This document shows positions 57,007 to 64,000 of a stretch of 64,000 bases of DNA, piece after piece (position 1 is the stretch's first letter; each line of letters opens with the position of its first letter). Under the pieces are notes generated by a model, which searched no databases, had not been told where the DNA came from, and saw only the letters and a program-made list of their open reading frames with translations. This DNA comes from Humibacter ginsenosidimutans (GTDB lineage: Bacteria; Actinomycetota; Actinomycetes; Actinomycetales; Microbacteriaceae): positions 3,534,001 through 3,598,000 of the forward strand of contig NZ_CP042305.1 of assembly GCF_007859675.1 (NCBI RefSeq), given 5' to 3'. The position numbers were made by a program, and so were the translations under genes.

Positions 57007-58734
57007 ATGAACACGAATGAAGAACACGAACCCCGCATCGAGGTGACCGCGCCGCTCGGCGAGCGCTACGACGAGATGCTCTCCGCCGGAGCTCTCGGCT
57101 TTCTCGCCGACCTGCACGACCGCTTCGCGTCGCGACGCCACGACCTGCTGGCCGAGAGGATGCGCCGCCGCGTCGAGATCGCGAACGGTCGCGACCCGCA
57201 GTTCATGCCCGAGACGGCATGGATCCGGCAGGACCTGACCTGGCGGGTCGCCGGCGCGGCGCCCGGCCTCGAAGACCGCCGCGTCGAGATCACCGGTCCG
57301 ACCGACCGCAAGATGAGCATCAACGCGCTGAACTCCGGCGCCCGCGTCTGGCTGGCAGACCAGGAGGACGCAACGAGCCCCACCTGGGCCAACGTCGTCG
57401 AGGGGCAACTTTCTCTGCACGACGCGATCTGCGGCATCCTCTCGTTCACAAGCGCCGAGGGCAAGGAGTACCGCGTCACCGCCGAGCGCACGCCCACGAT
57501 CGTGATGCGCCCGCGCGGCTGGCACCTGGCCGAGAAGCACCTGCACTTCGTCGACCGGCAGGGGCGCAGCCTGCCGGCATCCGGAAGCCTCGTCGACTTC
57601 GGCCTGTACTTCTGGCACAACGCGCAGCGCCTGGTCGACGCCGGTCGTGGCCCATACTTCTACCTGCCGAAGATCGAGAGCCACGAAGAGGCGCGGCTGT
57701 GGAACGACGTCTTCGTCTTCGCGCAGCAGCGCATCGGGATGCCTCGCGGCACCGTGCGTGCCACCGTGCTGATCGAGACCCTGCCCGCCGCGTTCCAGAT
57801 GGAGGAGATCCTCTACCAGCTGCGCGAGCACTGCGCCGGACTCAACGCCGGACGCTGGGATTACCTGTTCAGCATCATCAAGACCTACCGCTCCCGTGGG
57901 AGCGAGTACGTGCTGCCCGACCGCACACAACTCACCATGACGACGCCGTTCATGCGCGCCTACACCGAGCTGCTGGTCGCCACGTGCCACCGGCGGGGCG
58001 CATATGCCATCGGCGGCATGAGCGCGTTCATCCCGAACCGACGTGACCCCGAGGTCACCGAGCGCGCGTTCGCGAAGGTCACCGACGACAAGCGCCGAGA
58101 AGCGGGTGACGGCTTCGACGGCACGTGGGTGGCGCATCCCGATCTGATCCCGATCGCCCAGGCCGAGTTCGACGCCGTGCTCGGCGAGCGGCCGAACCAG
58201 CTCGAGCGCACGAGGGACGACATGCACGTCACGGCGTCCGACCTGCTCGCCTTCAAGGGGGCGGGTGGGGAGGTGACGCTCGCCGGCGTGCGCGACGACA
58301 TCGCCGTCACGCTGCGCTACGTCGAGTCGTGGCTGCGCGGCGTCGGCGCCGCGGCCATCGACAACCTCATGGAGGATGCCGCCACTGCGGAGATCGCCCG
58401 CTCGCAGCTCTGGCAGTGGATCGAGAACGAGACCGTCACGGCAGAGGGCGAACGCATCGATGTCGAACTCGTGCACCGGCTGCGCGACGAGGTGCTCGGT
58501 CAGCTGCCGCGCACGGCATCCGATCGCTTCGACGACGCCGTGAAGGTGCTCGAGCAGGTCGCACTGCGGCCCGAGTACCCGGCGTTCCTCACGGTGATGG
58601 CGTACACGCGGTACCTGGGAGAGACGCCGACGACCGAATCGACCACTCAGCCGGAGACCCCGGCCCAGCCGAAGTCGGCGCGCGAGCACGCGCGGCTCGT
58701 CGGCGAGCGCGACGAGCTGCCGATCGCGGTGTGA
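57007..58734 (+). CDS. aceB: malate synthase A
   Basis: 575 residues, the length of the A-type enzyme. The TIM-barrel has DQEDATSPTWANVVEGQLSL, RPRGWHLAEKHLHF, LIETLPAAFQMEEILYQL and RGSEYVLPDRTQLTM; GTWVAHPDL with a catalytic Asp-containing C-terminal cap (NLMEDAATAEIARSQLWQW) completes the site. It condenses glyoxylate and acetyl-CoA to malate. Co-transcribed with aceA. Confidence 0.96.
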   Translation: MNTNEEHEPRIEVTAPLGERYDEMLSAGALGFLADLHDRFASRRHDLLAERMRRRVEIANGRDPQFMPETAWIRQDLTWRVAGAAPGLEDRRVEITGPTDRKMSINALNSGARVWLADQEDATSPTWANVVEGQLSLHDAICGILSFTSAEGKEYRVTAERTPTIVMRPRGWHLAEKHLHFVDRQGRSLPASGSLVDFGLYFWHNAQRLVDAGRGPYFYLPKIESHEEARLWNDVFVFAQQRIGMPRGTVRATVLIETLPAAFQMEEILYQLREHCAGLNAGRWDYLFSIIKTYRSRGSEYVLPDRTQLTMTTPFMRAYTELLVATCHRRGAYAIGGMSAFIPNRRDPEVTERAFAKVTDDKRREAGDGFDGTWVAHPDLIPIAQAEFDAVLGERPNQLERTRDDMHVTASDLLAFKGAGGEVTLAGVRDDIAVTLRYVESWLRGVGAAAIDNLMEDAATAEIARSQLWQWIENETVTAEGERIDVELVHRLRDEVLGQLPRTASDRFDDAVKVLEQVALRPEYPAFLTVMAYTRYLGETPTTESTTQPETPAQPKSAREHARLVGERDELPIAV

Positions 58735-58761
58735 CGCGGTGCCGACCGCTACCGTTGTCGC

Positions 58762-59316
58762 ATGACTTCGGTAGTGATCAGGCGGGCGACGGCGGCGGAT
58801 GCCGAATCACTGGCATCCGTCGCCGCCGTCACGTTTCCGCTGGCCTGCCCGCCCGGGTCGACGCGCGAGGCACAGGATGCCTTCATCGCCGTCCACCTCA
58901 GCGAGCCGCGTTTCGCCGAGTACCTCGTCGATCCGCAGCGTGTGCTGTTCGTCGCCGAAGAGGGCGGCGAGCTCGTCGGTTACACGATGGTCGTCTTCGG
59001 CGAGCCGCACGACGCGGATGCCGCGGCGGCGATCACACTGCGCCCCGCCGCGGAGCTGAGCAAGTGCTACGTGCTGCCTGGGCACCATGGCGCAGGGGTC
59101 TCGGCGCGACTCATGGAGGCATCCATCGACGCGGCCCGCGAGGCGGGCGCCGCAGGCATGTGGCTCGGCGTCAACGAGGAGAACGAGCGCGCCCAGCGCT
59201 TCTACGCCAAGAGCGGGTTCGAGCGCGTGGGCGTGAAGCACTTTCTCGTCGGCGAGGTGCTCGAAGACGACTACGTGTACGAGCGGGCGCTGGCACCGGA
59301 GGCGGCCACCCGCTGA
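58762..59316 (+). CDS. GNAT-family N-acetyltransferase
   Basis: 184 residues. VVIRRATAADAESLASVAAV opens the protein; acetyl-CoA binding is at CYVLPGHHGAGVSARLMEAS and GMWLGVNEENERAQRFYAKS gives motif B. The substrate is unknown. TACCGT (58750-58755) ends 6 bases before the ATG, pointing to a leaderless transcript. The stop shares a base with the next ATG. Confidence 0.85.
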   Translation: MTSVVIRRATAADAESLASVAAVTFPLACPPGSTREAQDAFIAVHLSEPRFAEYLVDPQRVLFVAEEGGELVGYTMVVFGEPHDADAAAAITLRPAAELSKCYVLPGHHGAGVSARLMEASIDAAREAGAAGMWLGVNEENERAQRFYAKSGFERVGVKHFLVGEVLEDDYVYERALAPEAATR

Positions 59317-59570
59317 TGGCGGCGCCGCTCGCCCCGCGCCGCCTGACCGTTCGCGTCACGCCTGGCAGCCGCAAGGGCCCGCTGGTCGAGCCGACCGACG
59401 CCTGGCCGGGCGTGGAGCTGCTGGTGTTCGTGCGTGAACGAGCCGTCGATGGCGCGGCGAACGATGCCGTGGTCCGGGCGCTCGCCTCGTACCTCGAGGT
59501 TCGTCCCGCCGACGTGCGGATCGTGCGCGGCGGATCGTCGCGTGTCAAGCTCATCGAGGTGGGTGGATAG
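59316..59570 (+). CDS. DUF167 (YggU-like) protein
   Basis: 84 residues: TVRVTPGSRKGPLVEP, a charged loop, VDGAANDAVVRALASYLEVR and VRIVRGGSSRVKLIEV, the complete DUF167 fold. A single-domain protein of unknown function, widely conserved. Coupled to the GNAT gene by ATGA overlap. Confidence 0.85.
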   Translation: MAAPLAPRRLTVRVTPGSRKGPLVEPTDAWPGVELLVFVRERAVDGAANDAVVRALASYLEVRPADVRIVRGGSSRVKLIEVGG

Positions 59571-59573
59571 TTC

Positions 59574-60200
59574 TCACACGCTGCCGGCGGCCAGCGTCGC
59601 GATCAGCTGCGTCGCAAGGCCCACGAGAGCCGTGATCTCGCGGTCGTCGCGATCGACCCATCGGCACTGCGGGTCGCCGATCGGCACGAAGTCGTCGTGC
59701 TGCTCCCACACGAACAGGGTGCGCTCGGCGCCGAGCACGTACTGCTGCCACCAGATCTGACGTAGGTAGTGCCGCGGGATGCTCCGCCACGCCTTGTTCG
59801 TGGTCTTGATCTCCGCGAGCTCGAGGCGCCCGCCGTCGCGCACCGCGAGCCCATCCGGGGTGGCGAGATGCCGGCGCTCGCGCTCGGCGTGGAACAGCGC
59901 GTCGCTGCCCGCGATGCCGTGCTCGCGGAGCATCCACTGGGCGATCTGCGGCTCGCGCGCCTTGCCGTGCTCGGTGTAGGCGTTGCCGCTGAATCCGCTT
60001 CCGTAGACCTTCTGTCTCGCGGCGGCGATCACCGAGGCGGGCGTCGACAGCTTCGCCACGTCGGTCGCCGTGATGCCGCGGGCCCTGGCACGCAGCCAGG
60101 CGACACGGTCGGAGGAATGGGCGAGGATGCGCCGCTCGTGCGGGTAGACCCGCGGATACTCCTGCTCGTCGTCGAAGAGCGAGAGCATCGTGTCGGTCAC
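59574..60200 (-). CDS. YqaJ-type PD-(D/E)xK nuclease
   Basis: 208 residues from GTG 60200, which lies 6 bases after a CACAAT -10 box (complement of 60207-60212). WLRARARGITATDVAKLSTP, GNAYTEHGKAREPQIAQWM (Glu), then DGLAVRDGGRLELAEIKTTN, which gives the D...ExK catalytic core, and QIWWQQYVLGAERTLFVWEQ. This is the lambda-exonuclease/YqaJ family. Usually found in phages with a RecT-type annealing partner; neither is present nearby, so it is probably a chromosomal housekeeping or domesticated copy. Confidence 0.85.
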   Translation of the reverse strand: MTDTMLSLFDDEQEYPRVYPHERRILAHSSDRVAWLRARARGITATDVAKLSTPASVIAAARQKVYGSGFSGNAYTEHGKAREPQIAQWMLREHGIAGSDALFHAERERRHLATPDGLAVRDGGRLELAEIKTTNKAWRSIPRHYLRQIWWQQYVLGAERTLFVWEQHDDFVPIGDPQCRWVDRDDREITALVGLATQLIATLAAGSV

Positions 60201-60268
60201 CCGTCCATTGTGCCGTGCAGCGTGCGACACTCTCGCTGCAGGCGCGGGGTTTCGCGGCTCGGGAATCC

Positions 60269-61411
60269 TCAGCGCGCCAGCCGCTTCACCGCCGCCCGGA
60301 TCTCGTCGTGCGGCAGCGCGGGGCTGAAGTGTCCGTCGCGGCCTGTCATGTCGTCGGCGGCGACCAAGGCGTTCCACACGGCCTCGTCCACGGCCTGCAC
60401 CACGGCCGTGTAGACCGGGTCGAGGTGCCCCCACGGCACGAACGTGAGCGACTCGTAATCGGCATCCGTCGCAGGTCCCGCGGGGATGCGCGAGGTGAGC
60501 CCGCCCGCGTTCGCGGTGGAGAAGGCGAGCATGATGTCGCCGGAGAAATGGCTGCCGGCCGTGCCGCTGCGTCCGAGGCCGAGCGGACCTCGGCGGGCGA
60601 GCGCCGCGCACTGGCCGGGCAGCAACGGCGCGTCGGTGGCGATGACCACGATGGCCGAGCCGGCGCCGGAGCGGGAGCGCGTGGCATCCAGCGCGAACCA
60701 GTCGGTGTCGTCCATCGGGTTCGGCGCCGCGGAGTCGCGCCCGAGCGTCATGCCGCCGAGCATCAGCTCCGCGCGACCCCCGAAGTTCGCCTGGATGAAC
60801 GCCCCGACGGTGTATGTCGTCGAACCGTGGCGCACGAGCCGCGACGCCGTGCCGGAGCCGCCCTTGAAGCCGTAGCAGTTCATGCCGGTGCCGCCGCCCA
60901 CGCAGCCCTCCGCGATCGGGCCGCCGGTGGCGGCATCCAACGCGGCTGCGGCGTGTTCGGCACGCACGTGCTGCCCGTTGATGTCGTTGAGGTAGCCGTC
61001 CCAGGTCTCGCCGACGACGGGGAGCATCCATTGGGCCGCGACCTCGGGCCGGTGCTCGGCGACCCACGCGTCGATGCCGGAATGCACGGCTCCGATCGCG
61101 TGCGAGTTGGTGATGCCGATGGGCATCGAGAACGATCCCGACTCGTCGATCCACGACCTGCCGGTGAGCTCGCCGTTGCCGTTGAACGAGTGCACGGCGG
61201 CCGCGACCGGCACGCCGACGCCTTCGCGGCCGCGGGGGAGGATGCCCGTCACGCCCGTGCGCACCCGCTCGCCCTCGACCAGCGTGACGTAGCCCACCTC
61301 GAGACCCGGCACGTCGGTGATGGCGTTGAATCGGCCGGTCTCACCGGGCAGCGGGATGCCGAGATCGCGGGCCCGAAGGCCGGAGCCGTCGGGCCTTTGT
61401 GACGTGGTCAT
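60269..61411 (-). CDS. P1-family peptidase (DmpA/BapA-like aminopeptidase)
   Basis: 380 residues from ATG 61411, with AGGAGG 7 bases upstream. The N-terminus RARDLGIPLPGETGRFNAIT is typical; CVGGGTGMNCYGFKGGSGTA carries the autoprocessing region before the catalytic Ser, which would become the N-terminus of the beta chain. The family cleaves D-amino-acid or beta-peptides and amides. It is divergent from the permease-TetR operon, with two shared operators, so it is likely used on a compound the permease imports. Confidence 0.88.
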   Translation of the reverse strand: MTTSQRPDGSGLRARDLGIPLPGETGRFNAITDVPGLEVGYVTLVEGERVRTGVTGILPRGREGVGVPVAAAVHSFNGNGELTGRSWIDESGSFSMPIGITNSHAIGAVHSGIDAWVAEHRPEVAAQWMLPVVGETWDGYLNDINGQHVRAEHAAAALDAATGGPIAEGCVGGGTGMNCYGFKGGSGTASRLVRHGSTTYTVGAFIQANFGGRAELMLGGMTLGRDSAAPNPMDDTDWFALDATRSRSGAGSAIVVIATDAPLLPGQCAALARRGPLGLGRSGTAGSHFSGDIMLAFSTANAGGLTSRIPAGPATDADYESLTFVPWGHLDPVYTAVVQAVDEAVWNALVAADDMTGRDGHFSPALPHDEIRAAVKRLAR

Positions 61412-61425
61412 CGGTGACCTCCTGT

Positions 61426-61441
61426 TTGAACACTGGTTCAA
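61426..61441. promoter_or_regulatory. TetR operator 1 (peptidase side)
   Basis: TTGAACACTGGTTCAA: 6-base arms around ACTG. It lies just after a CATAAT -10 box on the - strand (complement of 61444-61449), where it would block transcription of the peptidase gene. Confidence 0.65.
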
Positions 61442-61493
61442 GAATTATGCGGCGAAACCGCTTCAAGTGTTGACATCATGCACCTTAACGGGT

Positions 61494-61509
61494 TTGAATC
61501 CCTGTTCAA
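61494..61509. promoter_or_regulatory. TetR operator 2 (permease side)
   Basis: TTGAATCCCTGTTCAA, the same 16-base pattern as operator 1, 68 bases away. TTGACA (61470-61475) stands 18 bases before it, so it covers the -10/start region toward the permease gene. Confidence 0.65.
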
Positions 61510-61605
61510 AGAGTGGTGAAGGTGCCCTCGCGCCGCACTCGATCCCGAATTCTGCCGGGCCCTACACCGTGGGCGCGACGCCGCTTACCCGCCAAGGAGC
61601 CGATG

Positions 61606-63114
61606 ATGTCTCAGCAAGAAACCCGCAGTGTCGAACGAACGGAGGCGCCGGGATCTCTCGCCCCGCGCCGCCTCGGAGTCTGGGCGATCGTGTTCTTCGT
61701 CGTCTCGGCTGCAGCCCCGCTCACCGTCGTGGCCAGTGCGGCGCCCACCGGATTCCGCATCGGCGGCATCGGCGGACCGGGAGCCATGCTCGCAGCGGGC
61801 GTGGTGCTCATCCTCTTCTCCGTGGGCTTCACGGCCATGACGAGGTACGTGCGCAACGCCGGCGCCTTCTACATCTACGGTGCGCGCGGTCTCGGCAAGC
61901 CGACCGGCATCGGCATCGCGCTGCTGACGATCTTCTCGTACGGCTTTCTCTGCGTGTGCTTCTACGGCTTCGTCGGCTTCTTCGGCCAGTCCACGTTCAA
62001 AGACCTGTTCAACGTCGACCTGCCGTGGTGGGTCTACGCGCTGGTGGCACTGGTGATCGTGGGCATCCTCGGTTACCGGCACATCGACGTAGGGGCCAAG
62101 GTGCTGGCGACGCTGCTCACCGCCGAGGTGTTGATCCTGCTCATCCTCGCGGTGGCCGTGCTCATCAACGGCGGGCCCGAGCCGATCTCGTTCGCCTCGT
62201 TCGCCCCGCAGAACGTGTTCTTCGCCGCGGGCAGCGGAGCCCTTTTCGTCTTCGGCTTCGGCGCCTACCTCGGTTTCGAGGGCACGGCCATCTACACCGA
62301 GGAGGCGAAGAACCCGAAGCGCACAGTTCCGGCTGCCACCTACATCGCCATCACGTTCCTCGCCGTCTTCTACGCCTTCACGTTCTGGATGCTCACCGTC
62401 GCGTTCGGCGCGAACGGCGTGCTGAAACTCGCGGCCGGCAACGACTTCCAGGACATGGTCTTCAACGCGGCGGGCTCCTACCTCGGCGCGTGGGCCTCCA
62501 TCGTGATGCGCATCCTCATCGTCACGAGCTTCTTCGCCTGCCTGCTCGCGTTCCACAACGCGTGCTCGCGCTACCTGTTCTCGATGGGCCGCGAGCGGCT
62601 GCTGCCGCGCGCCTTCGCCCGCACGCACGGCACGACGAGGGCGCCGCACGTCGCGAGCCTCGTGCTCACCGTGATCTCGCTGCTGGCCATCGTGGTGACG
62701 ATCTTGACCGGCACTGATCCGTTCCTCGGCTTCGCGCTGCCGACCTACTCGATCGGCGTGGCGGGCCTGGTGTTCGCGCAGGCGGTCGCCGCGATCTCGG
62801 TCGTCGGATTCTTCGCCCGCAACCGCAGAGGCCACAGCGTGTGGCGGGTGATCATCGCGCCGGCGCTCGGCGCGCTCGGGCTCATCGTCGGCTTCGTGCT
62901 CATCGCCACGAACTTCGACCTGGTGACAGGGCTGGAGGGGCCGATCAACTGGATTCTGCTGTTGCCGACACCCGTGCTCTTCATCGGCGGCATCATCGCC
63001 GGATTCGTGCTGAAGGCCAAGCGACCGCAGCACTACGCTGAGCTCACCACCATCGCCACCGGCGGTGACGACGAGGCGAATGTCACCGAGCAGCAGGTCG
63101 CCGAGCAGCCCTGA
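61606..63114 (+). CDS. APC-superfamily amino-acid permease
   Basis: 502 residues from ATG 61606, 6 bases after AAGGAG (ATG 61603 is only 3 bases away). Twelve helices: VWAIVFFVVSAAAPLTVVAS, GAMLAAGVVLILFSVGFTAM, the loop GFEGTAIYTEEAKNPKRTVP conserved in APC transporters, and FFACLLAFHNACSRYLFSMG. Probable importer of an amino acid or amine used with the divergent peptidase. It lies 17 bases before the tetR gene. Confidence 0.88.
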   Translation: MSQQETRSVERTEAPGSLAPRRLGVWAIVFFVVSAAAPLTVVASAAPTGFRIGGIGGPGAMLAAGVVLILFSVGFTAMTRYVRNAGAFYIYGARGLGKPTGIGIALLTIFSYGFLCVCFYGFVGFFGQSTFKDLFNVDLPWWVYALVALVIVGILGYRHIDVGAKVLATLLTAEVLILLILAVAVLINGGPEPISFASFAPQNVFFAAGSGALFVFGFGAYLGFEGTAIYTEEAKNPKRTVPAATYIAITFLAVFYAFTFWMLTVAFGANGVLKLAAGNDFQDMVFNAAGSYLGAWASIVMRILIVTSFFACLLAFHNACSRYLFSMGRERLLPRAFARTHGTTRAPHVASLVLTVISLLAIVVTILTGTDPFLGFALPTYSIGVAGLVFAQAVAAISVVGFFARNRRGHSVWRVIIAPALGALGLIVGFVLIATNFDLVTGLEGPINWILLLPTPVLFIGGIIAGFVLKAKRPQHYAELTTIATGGDDEANVTEQQVAEQP

Positions 63115-63131
63115 ACGAATCGAGGTGCGCC

Positions 63132-63743
63132 GTGTCGGAGCAGCAGAAGCGAGCCCTGCGCCGCGCGGAACTCATCTCCGCGACGCGCAGGGTGGCAGGC
63201 CGGCACGGCATCCGCGGCACCAACGTGCGCGCCGTCGCCGCGGAGGCCTCGGTGAGCGCCGGCAGCGTGTTGTACTACTTCTCCAGCTTCGACGAGCTGA
63301 TGTACGCCACCGTCGAGGGTGTGCTCGAGGAGATGTACGAGCAGCGCCGCGTGATCGCCGAGCGGGAGGCGGAGCCGCGGGAGCGCATCCTCGCGCTCAT
63401 TCGTGCCGGTGTGCCCGATCACATCAGCGACGAGCTGCGCATGGCGTACGAGAGTGTGCCGCTGCTGCGGGAGGAACCGCGGTTCAGGCCGCTGCACCGT
63501 TCGATCGTTGAACGGCAGGTGATGCTCTACCGCAGCACCATCGAGGTGGGCGCGGCGCTCGGCGCCTTCGCCCCGACCGCGCCGATCGCCACGGTGGCCC
63601 GCAACATCGTGGCGCTCGAAGATGCCTACGACCTGTACCCGCTGATCGGGCTCGAGCATCCGACCGAGCTGTATCGCGCGAACATCGTGTCGTACGCGGA
63701 GCTCGCGCTGGGATGCTCGCTGACGGAGCAGTCGGCGGGGTAG
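63132..63743 (+). CDS. TetR-family regulator
   Basis: 203 residues. HTH: RRAELISATRRVAGRHGIRG, TNVRAVAAEASVSAGSVLYY then FSSFDELMYATVEG. The ligand domain is of the BetI/PsrA size. Last gene of the permease operon; probable repressor of both the permease operon and the divergent peptidase gene through the TTGAAY-N4-GTTCAA sites. Confidence 0.88.
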   Translation: MSEQQKRALRRAELISATRRVAGRHGIRGTNVRAVAAEASVSAGSVLYYFSSFDELMYATVEGVLEEMYEQRRVIAEREAEPRERILALIRAGVPDHISDELRMAYESVPLLREEPRFRPLHRSIVERQVMLYRSTIEVGAALGAFAPTAPIATVARNIVALEDAYDLYPLIGLEHPTELYRANIVSYAELALGCSLTEQSAG

Positions 63744-63786
63744 CGGCGGGAGAGTGGGGCCCACCGCCATCCGGCCGGGCGCCGGC

Positions 63787-64000
63787 TCAGCGGTCGAGCT
63801 GCCGCCGGAGGAATTCGCCTGCCGCGTGCAGGGAACCGCGGGAGGAGGCATCCGCCATCTCGCCGTGCTCGAAGCCGTGGTGTTCGCGTGGATACACGGT
63901 GAGCTCGACCTGCACGTCGGCCTCGGCCGCGCGGGCCGCGAGTCGCACCGCGTCGTCGAGCAGAACCTCGTGCGATCCGACGTGCACGGCCAGTGGCGGC
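63787..64000 (-). CDS. alpha/beta hydrolase (C-terminal part; 5' end outside window)
   Basis: The last 70 residues of a carboxylesterase/lipase-type hydrolase: PPLAVHVGSHEVLLDDAVRL near the catalytic acid and YPREHHGFEHGEMADAS, which holds the catalytic His. It ends in GEFLRRQLDR at 63787. The frame is open at the window edge. It converges with the tetR gene, 43 bases away. Confidence 0.8.
   Translation of the reverse strand, partial: PPLAVHVGSHEVLLDDAVRLAARAAEADVQVELTVYPREHHGFEHGEMADASSRGSLHAAGEFLRRQLDR

Noticed and set aside
55440..57038. N-terminal extension of the RamB frame through aceA
   Set aside because: It would be antisense to isocitrate lyase; the XRE HTH begins shortly after 55439.

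Overview
The window is GC-rich actinobacterial chromosome. The content fits Microbacteriaceae: tRNA-Trp followed by secE-nusG-rplK-rplA, an actinobacterial NusG with a long acidic N-terminus, a HadA/HadB-like dehydratase pair next to murB, a chaplin-like surface protein with an LAxTG sorting signal, a RamB-type regulator beside the glyoxylate genes, and many apparently leaderless genes (TAnnnT 6-9 bases before the start codon). I see no prophage, CRISPR array or complete IS element. The genus cannot be fixed from the sequence alone.

Layout. 1-17 kb: accessory metabolism and regulation. A cut-off XRE/cupin regulator, an ASCH remnant, a GNAT, a VOC/MarR divergent pair, an ArsR/hydrolase operon, a diacylglycerol-kinase-like gene, TetR/MMPL exporter, an SDR, a metallophosphatase, LacI with a divergent Gfo/Idh-aldo/keto reductase fusion, a Clp-N/HTH pair facing an FAD monooxygenase, and a VOC protein. 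17-20.4 kb: two large secreted low-complexity proteins. 20.5-20.9 kb: a promoter with two NrdR-like boxes, a structured leader and a 27-codon ORF ending in CDSCQ. 20.9-30 kb: a set of overlapping operons (MTA phosphorylase, epimerase, polytopic membrane protein; cytochrome b, molybdopterin oxidoreductase, a frameshifted membrane gene; GT2, DUF2064, methyltransferase; OmpR/histidine kinase pair). 30-32 kb: hadA/hadB-like genes and murB. 32-36.6 kb: PspC protein with a PspC-histidine kinase and LuxR-type response regulator. 37-40 kb: tRNA-Trp, secE, nusG, rplK, rplA. 40-46.5 kb: VanZ, a sedolisin protease, DUF1801, an APC permease and DUF805. 46.5-53.4 kb: catabolic genes (semialdehyde dehydrogenase, GntR with a free Cache protein, CoA-transferase, glutaryl-CoA-type dehydrogenase, ketoglutarate-semialdehyde-type dehydrogenase). 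53.6-58.7 kb: tRNA-binding protein, RamB-like regulator, isocitrate lyase and malate synthase. 58.7-64 kb: GNAT, DUF167, YqaJ nuclease, a P1 peptidase divergent from a permease and TetR, and a cut-off hydrolase.

Regulators are visible with their probable operators in several places: MarR (twin TGTCAG-N4-CTGACA), ArsR, LacI (a 20-base perfect palindrome), TetR (two TTGAAY-N4-GTTCAA sites) and a RamB-side inverted repeat. Intergenic spaces carry several unrelated long inverted repeats that look like dispersed REP/MITE-type elements.

The observations I rate highest are the NrdR-box/leader/27-codon CxxC unit at 20.55-20.90 kb, the mirror-symmetric divergent leaderless promoter at 15.35 kb, the chaplin-collagen-LAxTG protein, and the MTA phosphorylase/DUF2064/molybdoenzyme cluster.
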